A stretch of DNA of 64,000 nucleotides from Shinella sp. XGS7 (GTDB lineage Bacteria; Pseudomonadota; Gammaproteobacteria; Burkholderiales; Burkholderiaceae_C), in contig NZ_CP084758.1 of the NCBI RefSeq assembly GCF_020535565.1, positions 4,229,001 through 4,293,000 of the forward strand, in the 5' to 3' direction. Below are positions 27,687 through 36,245 of this stretch, in pieces (positions within the stretch are counted from its first letter, which is position 1; each line of letters begins with the position of its first letter). Below the pieces are notes generated by a model. It worked only from the letters and a program-made list of their open reading frames with translations. It ran no database searches and was not told the origin of the DNA. The position numbers and the translations under genes are program-made.

Positions 27687-28838
27687 ATGCCCGTGATCAC
27701 CTGCATCGAAGACCTGCGCGTCCTGGCCCAGAAGCGCGTGCCGAAGATGTTCTTCGACTATGCCGATTCCGGCGCCTGGACCGAAGGCACCTACCGCGCC
27801 AACGAGGAAGACTTCCACAAGATCAAGCTGCGCCAGCGCGTGCTTGTCGACATGACCAACCGCTCGCTCGCCAGCGAGATGATCGGCGAGAAAGTGTCCA
27901 TGCCCGTCGCGCTGTCGCCGACGGGCCTGACCGGCATGCAGCATGCAGACGGCGAAATGCTCGCCGCCCAGGCGGCCGAAGAAGCCGGCGTACCCTTCAC
28001 GCTATCCACCATGAGCATCTGCTCCATCGAAGATGTGCGCTCGGTCACGACGAAACCCTTCTGGTTCCAGCTCTATGTGATGCAGGACCGGGACTTCGTT
28101 CTCAACCTCATCGACCGCGCCAAGACCGCCGGCTGCTCGGCGCTGGTGCTGACGCTCGACCTGCAAATCCTCGGCCAGCGTCACAAGGACGTCCGCAACG
28201 GCCTTTCCGCCCCGCCCAAGCTGACCCTGCCCAATCTCATCAATATGGCCAGCAAGCCGCGCTGGTGCCTGGGCATGCTGGGCACGAGCCGGCGCCAGTT
28301 CGGCAATATCGTGGGCCATGTGAAGGGCGTGGAGAACATGGGCTCACTCTCGGAGTGGACCGCCAGGCAGTTCGACCCCCAGCTCAACTGGGGCGATGTG
28401 GCATGGATCAAGAAGCGCTGGGGCGGCAAGCTCATCCTCAAGGGCATCCTCGATGAGGAAGACGCACGCATGTCGCTGGATAGCGGCGCGGACGCCATCA
28501 TCGTCTCCAACCATGGCGGCCGCCAGCTCGATGGCGCGGCCTCCTCGATCAGCATGCTGCCGCGCATCGTCGATGCGGTCGGCGACCGGATGGAAGTCCA
28601 TCTCGACGGCGGCATCCGTTCCGGCCAGGATGTGCTGAAGGCGCTCTGCTACGGCGCCAAGGGCACCTATATCGGCCGCCCCTTCCTCTACGGCCTCGGC
28701 GCCCTGGGGCGCGAGGGCGTGGCTAAGGCCCTGGAGATCATCCACAAGGAACTGGACCTGACCATGGCTTTTTGCGGCCACACCCAGCTGCAGCAGGTGG
28801 ACAAAAGCATCCTGCTGCCCGGCACCTACCCGGGCTGA
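27687..28838 (+). CDS. lldD: FMN-dependent L-lactate dehydrogenase (alpha-hydroxy-acid dehydrogenase)
   Basis: A 383-residue (S)-2-hydroxy-acid dehydrogenase. FMN and substrate contacts are seen in MPVALSPTGLTGMQHADGE, FWFQLYVMQDR, KGILDEEDA, the active-site His276 in SNHGGRQLDG and HLDGGIRSGQDVLKAL. It oxidises L-lactate to pyruvate and passes electrons to the respiratory chain; a related 2-hydroxy acid cannot be excluded. Codon use inside the gene is mixed: about 27840-28250 and 28440-28710 favour CTC, GTC, TCG and GAA, while the ends and the middle use CTG, GTG and GAG like the neighbours. Confidence 0.9.
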   Translation: MPVITCIEDLRVLAQKRVPKMFFDYADSGAWTEGTYRANEEDFHKIKLRQRVLVDMTNRSLASEMIGEKVSMPVALSPTGLTGMQHADGEMLAAQAAEEAGVPFTLSTMSICSIEDVRSVTTKPFWFQLYVMQDRDFVLNLIDRAKTAGCSALVLTLDLQILGQRHKDVRNGLSAPPKLTLPNLINMASKPRWCLGMLGTSRRQFGNIVGHVKGVENMGSLSEWTARQFDPQLNWGDVAWIKKRWGGKLILKGILDEEDARMSLDSGADAIIVSNHGGRQLDGAASSISMLPRIVDAVGDRMEVHLDGGIRSGQDVLKALCYGAKGTYIGRPFLYGLGALGREGVAKALEIIHKELDLTMAFCGHTQLQQVDKSILLPGTYPG

Positions 28839-28844
28839 AGCCGC

Positions 28845-29684
28845 TCAGCGCGGCGCGCGCTCCAGCAGCTGCAGGGCATTGGCCAGGGGCCGCAGCGCCG
28901 GCTCGTTGAGGGGCCGCGCCATGGCCAGCTCGCCGCGCAGCAGCCAGGCCGTGCTGCCGCCACCATCCAGATTGAAGGCCTGCACCGCGCCCAGGGCCTG
29001 CAGGGCCTGGGCCAGCCGGCTCAGGCTCAGGCCCAGCACCGGCGGGCGGCGCCCCTCGGCCAGCACGATCAGCAGATGGCGACCATCGGCCTCCAGGCCC
29101 AGGGCGCTGCGCGGATGCGGCCGGGCGCAGAAGGCGGGGCAGGCCGCATCGTCCGTGGGGCTGCGCGCCCGGCCGGCGTCCACCAGCCAGGGCGTACCCG
29201 CCACCACCAGCTGCCACTCGGGCCGGTAGCCCGCATGCCCCTGCAGCAGGATCTCGCAGCGCTGGGCCGCATCGCAGGCCAGCAGGGGGCTGCTCTCGCG
29301 GTGCGCGGCCATCACCGAGGCCCAGGGCCGGCCCTCGCTGAGCGTGAGGCCGCGTGGCGAGAACTCGCGGTCAAAGAAGCTGGCATTGAGGCTGAGCAGG
29401 GCCTCGCGGGCGCCGCTGAAGGCCTCCAGCGTGCGGCCGCGCTCGGCCTCGGGCGTGAGCCGCAGGCGCAGGCCCGGCGCCGCCAGGTCCAGGCGCAGCA
29501 CATGCAGCGGGGTCTGCGGCCAGGGCGACCAGCGCCGCAGCTGCAGGCCCGGGGCCAGGTCTTGCCAGGGTGGGGGCGCGGCCAGAAAGGATTCGGCACG
29601 GTCTTCCGGCGCCGAAGGCGGCACGCTGGCGCAGGCCGCCAGCAGCAGGGCCAGCCCCAGCGCAAGCAGGCCCGGCCCGCGCAT
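28845..29684 (-). CDS. Phosphodiester glycosidase-like (NAGPA/DUF2233) lipoprotein
   Basis: A 279-residue protein with a lipoprotein signal peptide (LLALGLALLLAACAS, lipidated Cys at about residue 18). The mature part matches the NAGPA/DUF2233 domain: LSLNASFFDREFSPRGLTLSEGRP, PRSALGLEADGRHLLIVLAEG, and the late AFNLDGGGSTAWLLRG with the conserved Asp-Gly-Gly-Gly-Ser. Mammalian NAGPA removes N-acetylglucosamine from phosphodiesters; bacterial members are poorly known and act on cell-envelope or teichoic-type substrates. The start overlaps the GntR stop as ATGA, so the two are coupled. Confidence 0.82.
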   Translation of the reverse strand: MRGPGLLALGLALLLAACASVPPSAPEDRAESFLAAPPPWQDLAPGLQLRRWSPWPQTPLHVLRLDLAAPGLRLRLTPEAERGRTLEAFSGAREALLSLNASFFDREFSPRGLTLSEGRPWASVMAAHRESSPLLACDAAQRCEILLQGHAGYRPEWQLVVAGTPWLVDAGRARSPTDDAACPAFCARPHPRSALGLEADGRHLLIVLAEGRRPPVLGLSLSRLAQALQALGAVQAFNLDGGGSTAWLLRGELAMARPLNEPALRPLANALQLLERAPR

Positions 29685-30433
29685 CAGAGCGGGTCCGGCG
29701 CCTCGGCGGGCGCGGGCAGCACCGGCTTGGCCCGCTGCACCTGGATCTCGAAGCGGTAGCGGTCGGCGCGGTAGAGGCTCTTGGCGTACTCGACGATCTC
29801 GCCGCCCTGCGCGAGCGACAGCCGCTCGATCAGCAACGAGGGCGAGAAGGGCGGCACATCCAGCAGGCCGGCCTCGTCCTCGCTGAGCACGGTGGCCTGG
29901 ATCTGCTGCTGGGCCGAGCGGATCTTGAGCCCGTACTGGCACTCCAGCACCTCGTAGAGCGAGCCTCGCACCAGGTCCTGCGGCTCCAGGCCCGGCAGCA
30001 GGGCCTGGCTCAGGTAGACGGTCTCCAGGGCCATGGGCGCCTCATTGGCCAGGCGCAGGCGGCGCAGCTCCAGCAGGGGCGAGCCGGGCACGATCTTGAG
30101 GCGCTGGGCCAGCTTGGCGCCGGCGGCGATGCGGCGGCCGGAAATGAGGCGGCTGGAGGGCTGCAGGCCACGCTCCAGCATCTCCTCGGAGAAGGACAGC
30201 AGCTGCGGCTGCTTGAGCACGGGCTGGCCCGAGATGAAGGTGCCGGCGCCCTGCTTGCGCTCCAGCAGACCCTCGTCCTCCAGCTCGCGCAGGCTGCGGC
30301 GCAGGGTTTCGCGGGCCACGGCAAAGCGCTCGCTGAGCTCGCGCTCCGGCGGCAGGCGGCCGCCCTCTCCCTGGGCTTCTATCAGTTCCAGCAGCTGCTG
30401 CTTGAGCTGCTGGCGTTTTCGGCTTCGCTCCAT
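29684..30433 (-). CDS. GntR-family regulator with UTRA domain (HutC/NagR-like)
   Basis: A 249-residue regulator: winged helix-turn-helix (LPPERELSERFAVARETLRRSLRELEDEGLLERKQGAGTFIS) followed by a UTRA effector domain (RIAAGAKLAQRLKIVPGSPLLELRRLRLANEAPMALETVYLS). HutC-subfamily members often sense amino sugars or their phosphates. It is coupled to the phosphodiester glycosidase gene, which could act on an amino-sugar conjugate. Half-sites like those of NagR/DasR lie in its own leader, suggesting autoregulation. Confidence 0.9.
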   Translation of the reverse strand: MERSRKRQQLKQQLLELIEAQGEGGRLPPERELSERFAVARETLRRSLRELEDEGLLERKQGAGTFISGQPVLKQPQLLSFSEEMLERGLQPSSRLISGRRIAAGAKLAQRLKIVPGSPLLELRRLRLANEAPMALETVYLSQALLPGLEPQDLVRGSLYEVLECQYGLKIRSAQQQIQATVLSEDEAGLLDVPPFSPSLLIERLSLAQGGEIVEYAKSLYRADRYRFEIQVQRAKPVLPAPAEAPDPL

Positions 30434-30470
30434 CGTGGGGCCGGATGATAGCGGCAGCCGGCCTGTTTTC

Positions 30471-30489
30471 AGACCTTTTTTAGACCAAT
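30471..30489. promoter_or_regulatory. Direct-repeat half-sites upstream of the GntR gene
   Basis: AGACC occurs at 30471-30475 and again at 30482-30486 (read as GGTCT on the minus strand), 11 bases apart, within an AT-rich stretch about 40 bases upstream of the GntR start. NagR/DasR operators are built on TGGTCTAGACCA; here one half (TTGGTCTA) is close to that consensus, but the repeat is direct, not inverted. Binding by the adjacent regulator is inferred. Confidence 0.4.
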
Positions 30490-30538
30490 TGGCCGCGACA
30501 AGCGCGCCCGCGCCGTCGCGGCCCTCGGGCTCAGCGAC

Positions 30539-32590
30539 TCAGGCCTGGGCCTTCTTGGCCACCAGGGTCAGGATGTCGTAGCTGGCCACCAGCTCGCCGC
30601 GCTGGTTCATCACCTGCACATCCCAGGCCACCACGCCCTGGGGCGGCTGGTCGGGGCGGTTGCCGCGGTCGATGCGGCGCTTGCAGGTCAGGCGCGCCTG
30701 GATGGTGTCGCCGATGGCCACCGGGTTGACGAAGCGCAGCGTATCCAGGCCGTAGTTGGCCAGCACCGGCCCCGGCGCGGGCGAGACGAAGAGACCGGCC
30801 GCCGCCGAGAGCACGAAGTAGCCATGCGCGATGCGCTGGCCGAACTGCGTGTCCTTGGCCGCGATCTCGTCGAAGTGCATGTAGAAGTAGTCACCCGAGA
30901 TGCCGCCGAAGTTGACGATATCGGCCTCGGAGACGGTGCGGCGGTGCGTCAGCAGGGAGTCGCCGATCTGGATCTCTTCGAAATGCTTGCGGAAGGGGTG
31001 GATGGCGTCTTCCTGCACCTTGCCGCCGCGCTGGTACTCGCCGGTGATGGCGCTGAGCATGGTGGGCGAGCCCTGCACCGCGCAGCGCTGCAGATAGTGC
31101 TTGACGGCGCGAATGCCGCCCAGCTCCTCGCCGCCGCCGGCGCGGCCCGGACCGCCGTGCTTGAGCGCGGGCATGGGCGAGCCGTGGCCGGTGCTCTCCT
31201 TGGCCGCGTCGCGGTCCAGCACCAGGATGCGGCCGTGGAAGGCGCCGGCATGCATCACGGCCTCGGCCGCGAGCGACGGGGTCTTGGTGACCACCGAGCC
31301 CACCAGGCTGCCGCGACCCTTGGCCGCCAGGGCCAGGGCTTGGTCGAAGTCCTGGTAAGGCATCAGGGTGGAGACGGGGCCGAAGGCTTCCAGCTCGTGC
31401 ACGGCCTCGTTGGCCAGGGCGTCGCGGCACAGCAGCAGGGTGGGCGCGAAGAAGGCGCCCTGCTCCACGCCCTCGCCCACCGGGGCGAAGCCGTCGCGCG
31501 CGCCGAACACGATCTCGTTGCCGGCGCTCAAAGCGGCCAGGCGCTCGGCCACATCGGCCTGCTGCTCCTTGGAGGCCAGGGCGCCCATGCGCACGCCCTC
31601 GACCGCCGGATCGCCCACCCTGATTTTGGCCAGGCGCTCGCGCAGCATGCTCGCCACCGCATCGATGTGGCGCGCCGGCACGATGGCGCGGCGGATGGCC
31701 GTGCACTTCTGGCCGGCCTTGGCGCTCATCTCGCGCGCCACTTCCTTGACGAAGAGCTCGAACTCCGGATCGCCCGGCTCCACATCGGGCGCCAGGATGG
31801 CGCAGTTCAGGCTGTCGGCCTCGGCATTGAAGGGGATGCTGCGGGCGATCAGGTTCTTGTTGACACGCAGCATGGCCGCGGTGTCGGCCGAGCCGGTGAA
31901 GGTCACGACATCGGTTTCGAGCAGGCGGTCCAGCAGATCGCCCGAGCCGCCGATCACCAGCTGCAGCGCGCCCGCGGGCAGCAGGCCGGACTGCTGGATC
32001 AGGCGCACGCAGGCCTCGGCCACATAGCTGGTGGCGGTGGCCGGCTTGACGATGGCTGGAACGCCAGCCAGCAGCGTCGGCGCCAGCTTTTCCAGCATGC
32101 CCCAGCAGGGGAAGTTGAAAGCGTTGATGTGAACCGCCACGCCCTGAAGCGGGCTCAGAATATGCTGCGCGGAAAAAGTGCCGTCCTTCGACAGCAGCTC
32201 CACGTCGCCATCCAGCAGCACGCGGGTGTTGGGCAACTCGCGCCGGCCCTTGGAGGCATAGGAAAGCAGCGTACCGATGCCGCCCTCGATATCGACCCAG
32301 CTGTCGGCACGGGTGGCGCCGGTGGCGGTCGACAGGGCGTAAAACTCTTCCTTGCGCTCCATCAGGTAGGCCGCCAGGGCCTTGAGCTGGGCGGCGCGTT
32401 GCTGGAACGTGAGCTTGAGCAGGGCCGGCAGGGCCTGGCCGCGGGCATAGGCCAGGCTCTCGCCGAAGTCGATGCCCTCCGCATGCGTCTGGGCCACGGT
32501 GCGGCCGTTGATGGCGCTGTGCAGGGCACGCGAGGCAGTGGCACCGATCCAGCGGTCGGCGATCAGGCTCTGGAGGATGGGGGTGGACAT
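30539..32590 (-). CDS. paaZ: PaaZ: oxepin-CoA hydrolase / 3-oxo-5,6-dehydrosuberyl-CoA semialdehyde dehydrogenase
   Basis: A 683-residue fusion. Residues about 1-525 are an aldehyde dehydrogenase ([32 protein letters not shown], general-base Glu in [10 protein letters not shown], catalytic Cys296 in [12 protein letters not shown]). Residues about 545-683 are a MaoC-type hydratase with [14 protein letters not shown] and [12 protein letters not shown]. Together they open the oxepin ring of the phenylacetate pathway and oxidise the aldehyde formed. It is the last gene of the leftward cluster, separated from the transport gene by about 160 bases, and may have its own promoter. Codon use changes at about 32040-32350. 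Confidence 0.95.
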   Translation of the reverse strand: MSTPILQSLIADRWIGATASRALHSAINGRTVAQTHAEGIDFGESLAYARGQALPALLKLTFQQRAAQLKALAAYLMERKEEFYALSTATGATRADSWVDIEGGIGTLLSYASKGRRELPNTRVLLDGDVELLSKDGTFSAQHILSPLQGVAVHINAFNFPCWGMLEKLAPTLLAGVPAIVKPATATSYVAEACVRLIQQSGLLPAGALQLVIGGSGDLLDRLLETDVVTFTGSADTAAMLRVNKNLIARSIPFNAEADSLNCAILAPDVEPGDPEFELFVKEVAREMSAKAGQKCTAIRRAIVPARHIDAVASMLRERLAKIRVGDPAVEGVRMGALASKEQQADVAERLAALSAGNEIVFGARDGFAPVGEGVEQGAFFAPTLLLCRDALANEAVHELEAFGPVSTLMPYQDFDQALALAAKGRGSLVGSVVTKTPSLAAEAVMHAGAFHGRILVLDRDAAKESTGHGSPMPALKHGGPGRAGGGEELGGIRAVKHYLQRCAVQGSPTMLSAITGEYQRGGKVQEDAIHPFRKHFEEIQIGDSLLTHRRTVSEADIVNFGGISGDYFYMHFDEIAAKDTQFGQRIAHGYFVLSAAAGLFVSPAPGPVLANYGLDTLRFVNPVAIGDTIQARLTCKRRIDRGNRPDQPPQGVVAWDVQVMNQRGELVASYDILTLVAKKAQA

Positions 32591-32680
32591 GGCAGCAATC
32601 TCGGTACTTCGGTCTTGAACAGGCGGATCTGGCGGGCAAGGGGCGTCGCGAGCGGGCCGAGACTGGACCCGAGGCGCGCA

Positions 32681-32698
32681 GCCGTACTTTCGTACGGC
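32681..32698. promoter_or_regulatory. Inverted repeat between paaZ and the substrate-binding protein gene
   Basis: GCCGTAC (32681-32687) and GTACGGC (32692-32698) form a perfect 7-base-pair stem with a TTTC loop, in the middle of the 159-base gap. Longer flanking parts (GCGAGC...GCCGA and TCGGCTCGC) can also pair. It could be a terminator after the binding-protein gene (no T-run) or an operator for paaZ. No PaaR-type palindrome is seen here. Confidence 0.4.
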
Positions 32699-32749
32699 GA
32701 GCACCGCGGGCCCGGTATCGGCTCGCGCAGTAGCCCAGTGCCCGTCAGA

Positions 32750-33907
32750 TCAGGGGACGTATTTCCAGGTGCCGCCCTCGATCTTGACCATCACGCGGGC
32801 GCGCTGGTCCAGACCCAGGTGGTCGGAGACCGACATATTGAACACGCCGTGCGCGCCGGGCAGTTCCTTGACCGACTCCAGCGCATCGCGCAGGGCGGCG
32901 CGGAAGGCCGGGGTGCCGGGCTGGGCGCCGCTCTTCACGGCCGCGGGGATGGCGGCCTGCAGCAGCAGGCCGGCGTCCCAGGCGTGGCCGCCGAAGGTGC
33001 TGACCGAGCCCTTGCCGAAAGCAGCCTCGTACTTGGCGATGTAGTCGCTGGCGCTCTTCTTCACGGGGTGGTTTGCCGGCAGCTGGGCCGCCACCAGCAC
33101 CGGGCCGGCGGGCAGGAAGGTGCCTTCCACGTCCTTGCCGCCCACGCGCAGGAAGTCGTTATTGGCCACGCCGTGGGTCTGGTAGTACTTGCCGGTGTAG
33201 CCGCGCTCCTTGAGCGACTTCTGCGGCAGAGCGGCGGGCGTGCCGGAGCCGCCGATCAGCACCGCATCGGGCTTGGCCGCCAGCAGCTTGAGCACCTGGC
33301 CGGTGACCGAGGTGTCGGTGCGGTTGTAGCGCTCGTTGGCCACGATCTTCAGGCCCTTGATGGCGGCGATCTTGGCGAACTCCTGGTACCAGCCCTCGCC
33401 ATAGGCGTCGGCGAAACCGATATAGGCGGCCGTCTTGGCGCCGTTGTCCACCATGTGCTGGACGATGGCCAGGGCCATCATGATGTCGTTCTGCGGGGTC
33501 TTGAACACCCACTTCTTCTTGGCATCCATGGGCTCGACGATGCGGGCCGAGGCGGCCATGGAGATCATGGGCGTGCTGGCCTCGGCCACGGCGTCGATCA
33601 TGGCCAGGGAGTTGGGCGTGACGGTGGAGCCGATCACCACGTCCACCTTGTGCTCGGTGATGAGCTTGCGGGTGTTGGAGACCGCGGCCGTGGTGTCGGA
33701 GGCATCGTCCAGCACGATGTAGTTGACCTTCTGACCGGCGATGGTCGTGGGCATCAGGGTGAAGGTGTTCTTCTCCGGGATGCCCAGGGAGGCCGCCGGG
33801 CCGGTGGCCGAGACGGTCACGCCCACATTGATGTCGGCCTGCGCGGCCAGGCCCAGGCCGGCCACCGCCGCCGCCAGCAGCGACTTGATCAGGGTCTTGC
33901 TCTTCAT
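32750..33907 (-). CDS. ABC transporter substrate-binding protein, branched-chain amino acid (LivK) type
   Basis: A 385-residue periplasmic protein with a signal peptide (MKSKTLIKSLLAAAVAGLGLAAQA, cleaved near Ala22-Ala24) and a two-lobed LivJ/LivK fold: INVGVTVSATGPAASLGIPEKN, VVIGSTVTPNSLAMIDAVAE, AYIGFADAYGEGWYQEFAKIAA. AGGAG lies nine bases before the ATG. No permease or ATPase gene is nearby. Lying between paaR and paaZ, it may feed phenylacetate or a related aromatic acid to a transporter encoded elsewhere; homologous binding proteins are known for aromatic acids, but the ligand here is an inference. Confidence 0.88.
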   Translation of the reverse strand: MKSKTLIKSLLAAAVAGLGLAAQADINVGVTVSATGPAASLGIPEKNTFTLMPTTIAGQKVNYIVLDDASDTTAAVSNTRKLITEHKVDVVIGSTVTPNSLAMIDAVAEASTPMISMAASARIVEPMDAKKKWVFKTPQNDIMMALAIVQHMVDNGAKTAAYIGFADAYGEGWYQEFAKIAAIKGLKIVANERYNRTDTSVTGQVLKLLAAKPDAVLIGGSGTPAALPQKSLKERGYTGKYYQTHGVANNDFLRVGGKDVEGTFLPAGPVLVAAQLPANHPVKKSASDYIAKYEAAFGKGSVSTFGGHAWDAGLLLQAAIPAAVKSGAQPGTPAFRAALRDALESVKELPGAHGVFNMSVSDHLGLDQRARVMVKIEGGTWKYVP

Positions 33908-33980
33908 CGTCTATGTCTCCTAAGGGGGTTGGTAGGGAGAGCGTTCAGCGCTTCTTGCTTTTCTTGAGAGGGATGGCGCC

Positions 33981-34595
33981 TCAGCCCGGCAGGGCCTCCG
34001 GCGCGCGGACCGCGGCAATGCCGCCAAAGAACAGATCGGCCACCATCGGAGCGACCGATTCGTAGCTCAGCTCGCCATCGGGGCGCAGCCAGGTGAAAGT
34101 CCAGTTGATCATGCCAAACAGCAGCATGGTCAGGGGCTTGTGCAGGCGCTGGCCCTGCAGCTCGGGGCGCACAGCGGCCACCGCGTCGGCAAAGGCCGAC
34201 ACCACGCGCCGCTCCACTTCGAGCAGGCGGGCGCGGTCCTCGGTGTCGAGGAACTTCACATCCTCGGTCAGCACGCGGTGCTGGTTCTGGGCCTGACCGT
34301 ACTCGCGCACAAAGCGGCCGATCAGGGCGCGCAGATGCGCCTCGGGTTCCAGCTGCTGGGCCTGCACCTCCTGCACCAGGGCCTCGAGGGCCTGCACATG
34401 GCCCTCGCAGATCTGCATCAGCAGCTCGTGCTTGTCGCGCACATAGTGGTAGAGCGTGGGCTTGGAAACCTGGCAGGCCTCGGCCACCTCGTTCATCGAG
34501 GTGCCGGGGTAGCCCTGGCGTGCAAACAGCCGCGCTGCGGCAGCGAGGATCTCCTCGCGGGTGGATTCAAAACCGGGGGCACGTCCTCGGGCCAT
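33981..34595 (-). CDS. paaR: TetR-family regulator of the phenylacetate cluster (PaaR)
   Basis: A 204-residue TetR-type repressor. The N-terminal helix-turn-helix (TREEILAAAARLFARQGYPGTSMNEVAEACQVSKPTLYHYVRDKHELL) is followed by a ligand-binding helical domain. Betaproteobacterial paa clusters usually carry a TetR repressor, PaaR, that is released by phenylacetyl-CoA, in place of the GntR-type PaaX of enterobacteria. The gene follows paaE by 16 bases, so it is probably co-transcribed with the operon it controls. The likely operator is the palindrome at 41041-41054. Confidence 0.85.
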   Translation of the reverse strand: MARGRAPGFESTREEILAAAARLFARQGYPGTSMNEVAEACQVSKPTLYHYVRDKHELLMQICEGHVQALEALVQEVQAQQLEPEAHLRALIGRFVREYGQAQNQHRVLTEDVKFLDTEDRARLLEVERRVVSAFADAVAAVRPELQGQRLHKPLTMLLFGMINWTFTWLRPDGELSYESVAPMVADLFFGGIAAVRAPEALPG

Positions 34596-34611
34596 GGATG
34601 CTCAGCAGGGT

Positions 34612-35703
34612 TCAGCGTTCGTCGAAGGAAATGACCACCCGCTCGGTGAGCGGATGGGCCTGGCAGCTGAGGATAAAGCCTGCGGCCAGCTCCGCCTTGT
34701 CCAGCGCGAAATTCTTGTCCATGCGCACCTGCCCCTCCATCAGCTTGCAGCGGCAGGTGGAGCACACGCCGCTCTTGCAGGAGAAGGGCACGTCCATGCC
34801 GGCGCGCGCGGCGGCATCCAGCAGGCTGGGGTCATGCTTGCCGAACTCGATCTCGCGGCTCACGCCGTCGCGGATCACCAGCACGGTGGCCTGGGCCGCG
34901 TCGCCCTCGCGCACCTCGTGCGGCGCGGGCTGGCCGGTCTGCATCTCCACGGTGCCGAAGCGCTCCACATGGATGCGTTCCTCGGCCACGCCGGACGCCT
35001 TGAGCACGGCCTCGGCCGCCTCGTTCATCTCGAAGGGGCCGCAGACATAGGCCTCGTCAATGCCCTCGGCCGGCACCAGGGAGGCAAAGAAGGCCGCCAG
35101 CTTGCCGGCGTCCAGGCGCCCGGCCTGCAGCGGCGCATCCACGGCCTCACGCGAGAACACATGGTGCAGGGCCACACGGGTGAGGTAGCGGTTTTTCAGG
35201 TCCTCCAGCTCCTCCTTGAACATGGTGCTGGCGGGGCGGCGGTTGCCGTAGATCAGGGTGAAGCGGCTGCCGGGATCGCGCGCCAGCACGGTCTTCATGA
35301 TGGAAAGGATGGGCGTGATGCCCGAGCCGGCGGCAATGCCCACATGGTGGCGCCCTGCCCCGCCCTGCGCCGCACCTTCGCGCGCCTGGCCGAAGCGGCC
35401 CTGGGGCGGGAAGACCTGGATCTCGTCGCCGGCCTTGAGCTGCTCGTTGATCCAGGTGGAGAACTTGCCGCCCTGCACCTTGCGCACACCCACGCGCAGC
35501 TCGCCATCGTCCGCACCGGCGCAGATGGAGTAGGAGCGGCGCAGGTCCTGGCCACCGATCTCCTGGCGCAGGGTCAGGTATTGCCCCTGAGCAAAGCGGA
35601 AGGTCTCGGCCAGGGCGGGCGGTACCTCGAAGCTGACGATCACGGCCTCATCGGTGTCGGGCCGGACCTCGCGCACGCGCAGCGGATGGAAATGCAGACT
35701 CAT
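34612..35703 (-). CDS. paaE: PaaE: reductase subunit of phenylacetyl-CoA epoxidase
   Basis: A 363-residue iron-sulfur flavoprotein. An FAD domain (FRFAQGQYLTLRQEI, RRSYSICAG) and an NAD domain (GIAAGSGITPILSIMKTVL, LIYGNRR) are followed by a plant-type [2Fe-2S] ferredoxin domain with CKSGVCSTCRCKLMEG and a fourth Cys in FILSCQAHPLT. It passes electrons from NADPH to the PaaABC oxygenase. It starts two bases after the paaD stop. Confidence 0.97.
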   Translation of the reverse strand: MSLHFHPLRVREVRPDTDEAVIVSFEVPPALAETFRFAQGQYLTLRQEIGGQDLRRSYSICAGADDGELRVGVRKVQGGKFSTWINEQLKAGDEIQVFPPQGRFGQAREGAAQGGAGRHHVGIAAGSGITPILSIMKTVLARDPGSRFTLIYGNRRPASTMFKEELEDLKNRYLTRVALHHVFSREAVDAPLQAGRLDAGKLAAFFASLVPAEGIDEAYVCGPFEMNEAAEAVLKASGVAEERIHVERFGTVEMQTGQPAPHEVREGDAAQATVLVIRDGVSREIEFGKHDPSLLDAAARAGMDVPFSCKSGVCSTCRCKLMEGQVRMDKNFALDKAELAAGFILSCQAHPLTERVVISFDER

Positions 35704-35705
35704 GG

Positions 35706-36245
35706 TCAGATGGGCTTGAAGTGTTCGAAGGGTTCGCGGCAGCTCAGGCAGCGATACAGGGCCTTGCAGGCGGTGGAGCCGAAGGCGGAGAGCTTCTCGG
35801 TCTGCTCGCTGCCGCAGCGCGGGCAGGCGAGCTTGGTGAGCGCGGCGCGGTGCACCAGGCGTATGGGCTGCACGCCGCCCGTGGCCAGGGCATTGGCGGG
35901 GCCGGGCGGCGCGATGCCGTAGTCCTTGAGCTTGCGCCGGCCTTCCTCGCTGATCCAGTCGGTGGTCCAGGCCGGGGCGCGCTGCAGGGTGATGCGCACC
36001 TCGCCGAAAGCGGCCAGGGCGGCGCGCACATCGTCCTGGATCAGCTCGGTGGCGGGGCAGCCCGAGTAGGTGGGCGTGAGCACCACCTCCAGACCCTCGG
36101 CCCCGTCCTCCAGCAGGCGCAGATCGCGCACGATGCCCAGCTCGCAGAGGCTGATCACCGGGACCTCGGGGTCCGGGATCTGGCGCAGCACCTCCCAGGC
36201 GGCTTCCAGCCGTCCGCAGGCGGGGCCGCGCTCGGCCGGGCTCAT
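35706..36245 (-). CDS. paaD: PaaD: assembly factor for phenylacetyl-CoA epoxidase
   Basis: A 179-residue protein with an N-terminal MIP18/DUF59 domain (VLRQIPDPEVPVISLCELGIVRDL, LTPTYSGCPATELIQDDVR) and a C-terminal zinc-ribbon-like part (KLACPRCGSEQTEKLS with a second pair in LYRCLSCREPF). It is thought to mature the metal centres of the epoxidase. The start overlaps the paaC stop by one base (TGATG), indicating translational coupling. Confidence 0.96.
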   Translation of the reverse strand: MSPAERGPACGRLEAAWEVLRQIPDPEVPVISLCELGIVRDLRLLEDGAEGLEVVLTPTYSGCPATELIQDDVRAALAAFGEVRITLQRAPAWTTDWISEEGRRKLKDYGIAPPGPANALATGGVQPIRLVHRAALTKLACPRCGSEQTEKLSAFGSTACKALYRCLSCREPFEHFKPI

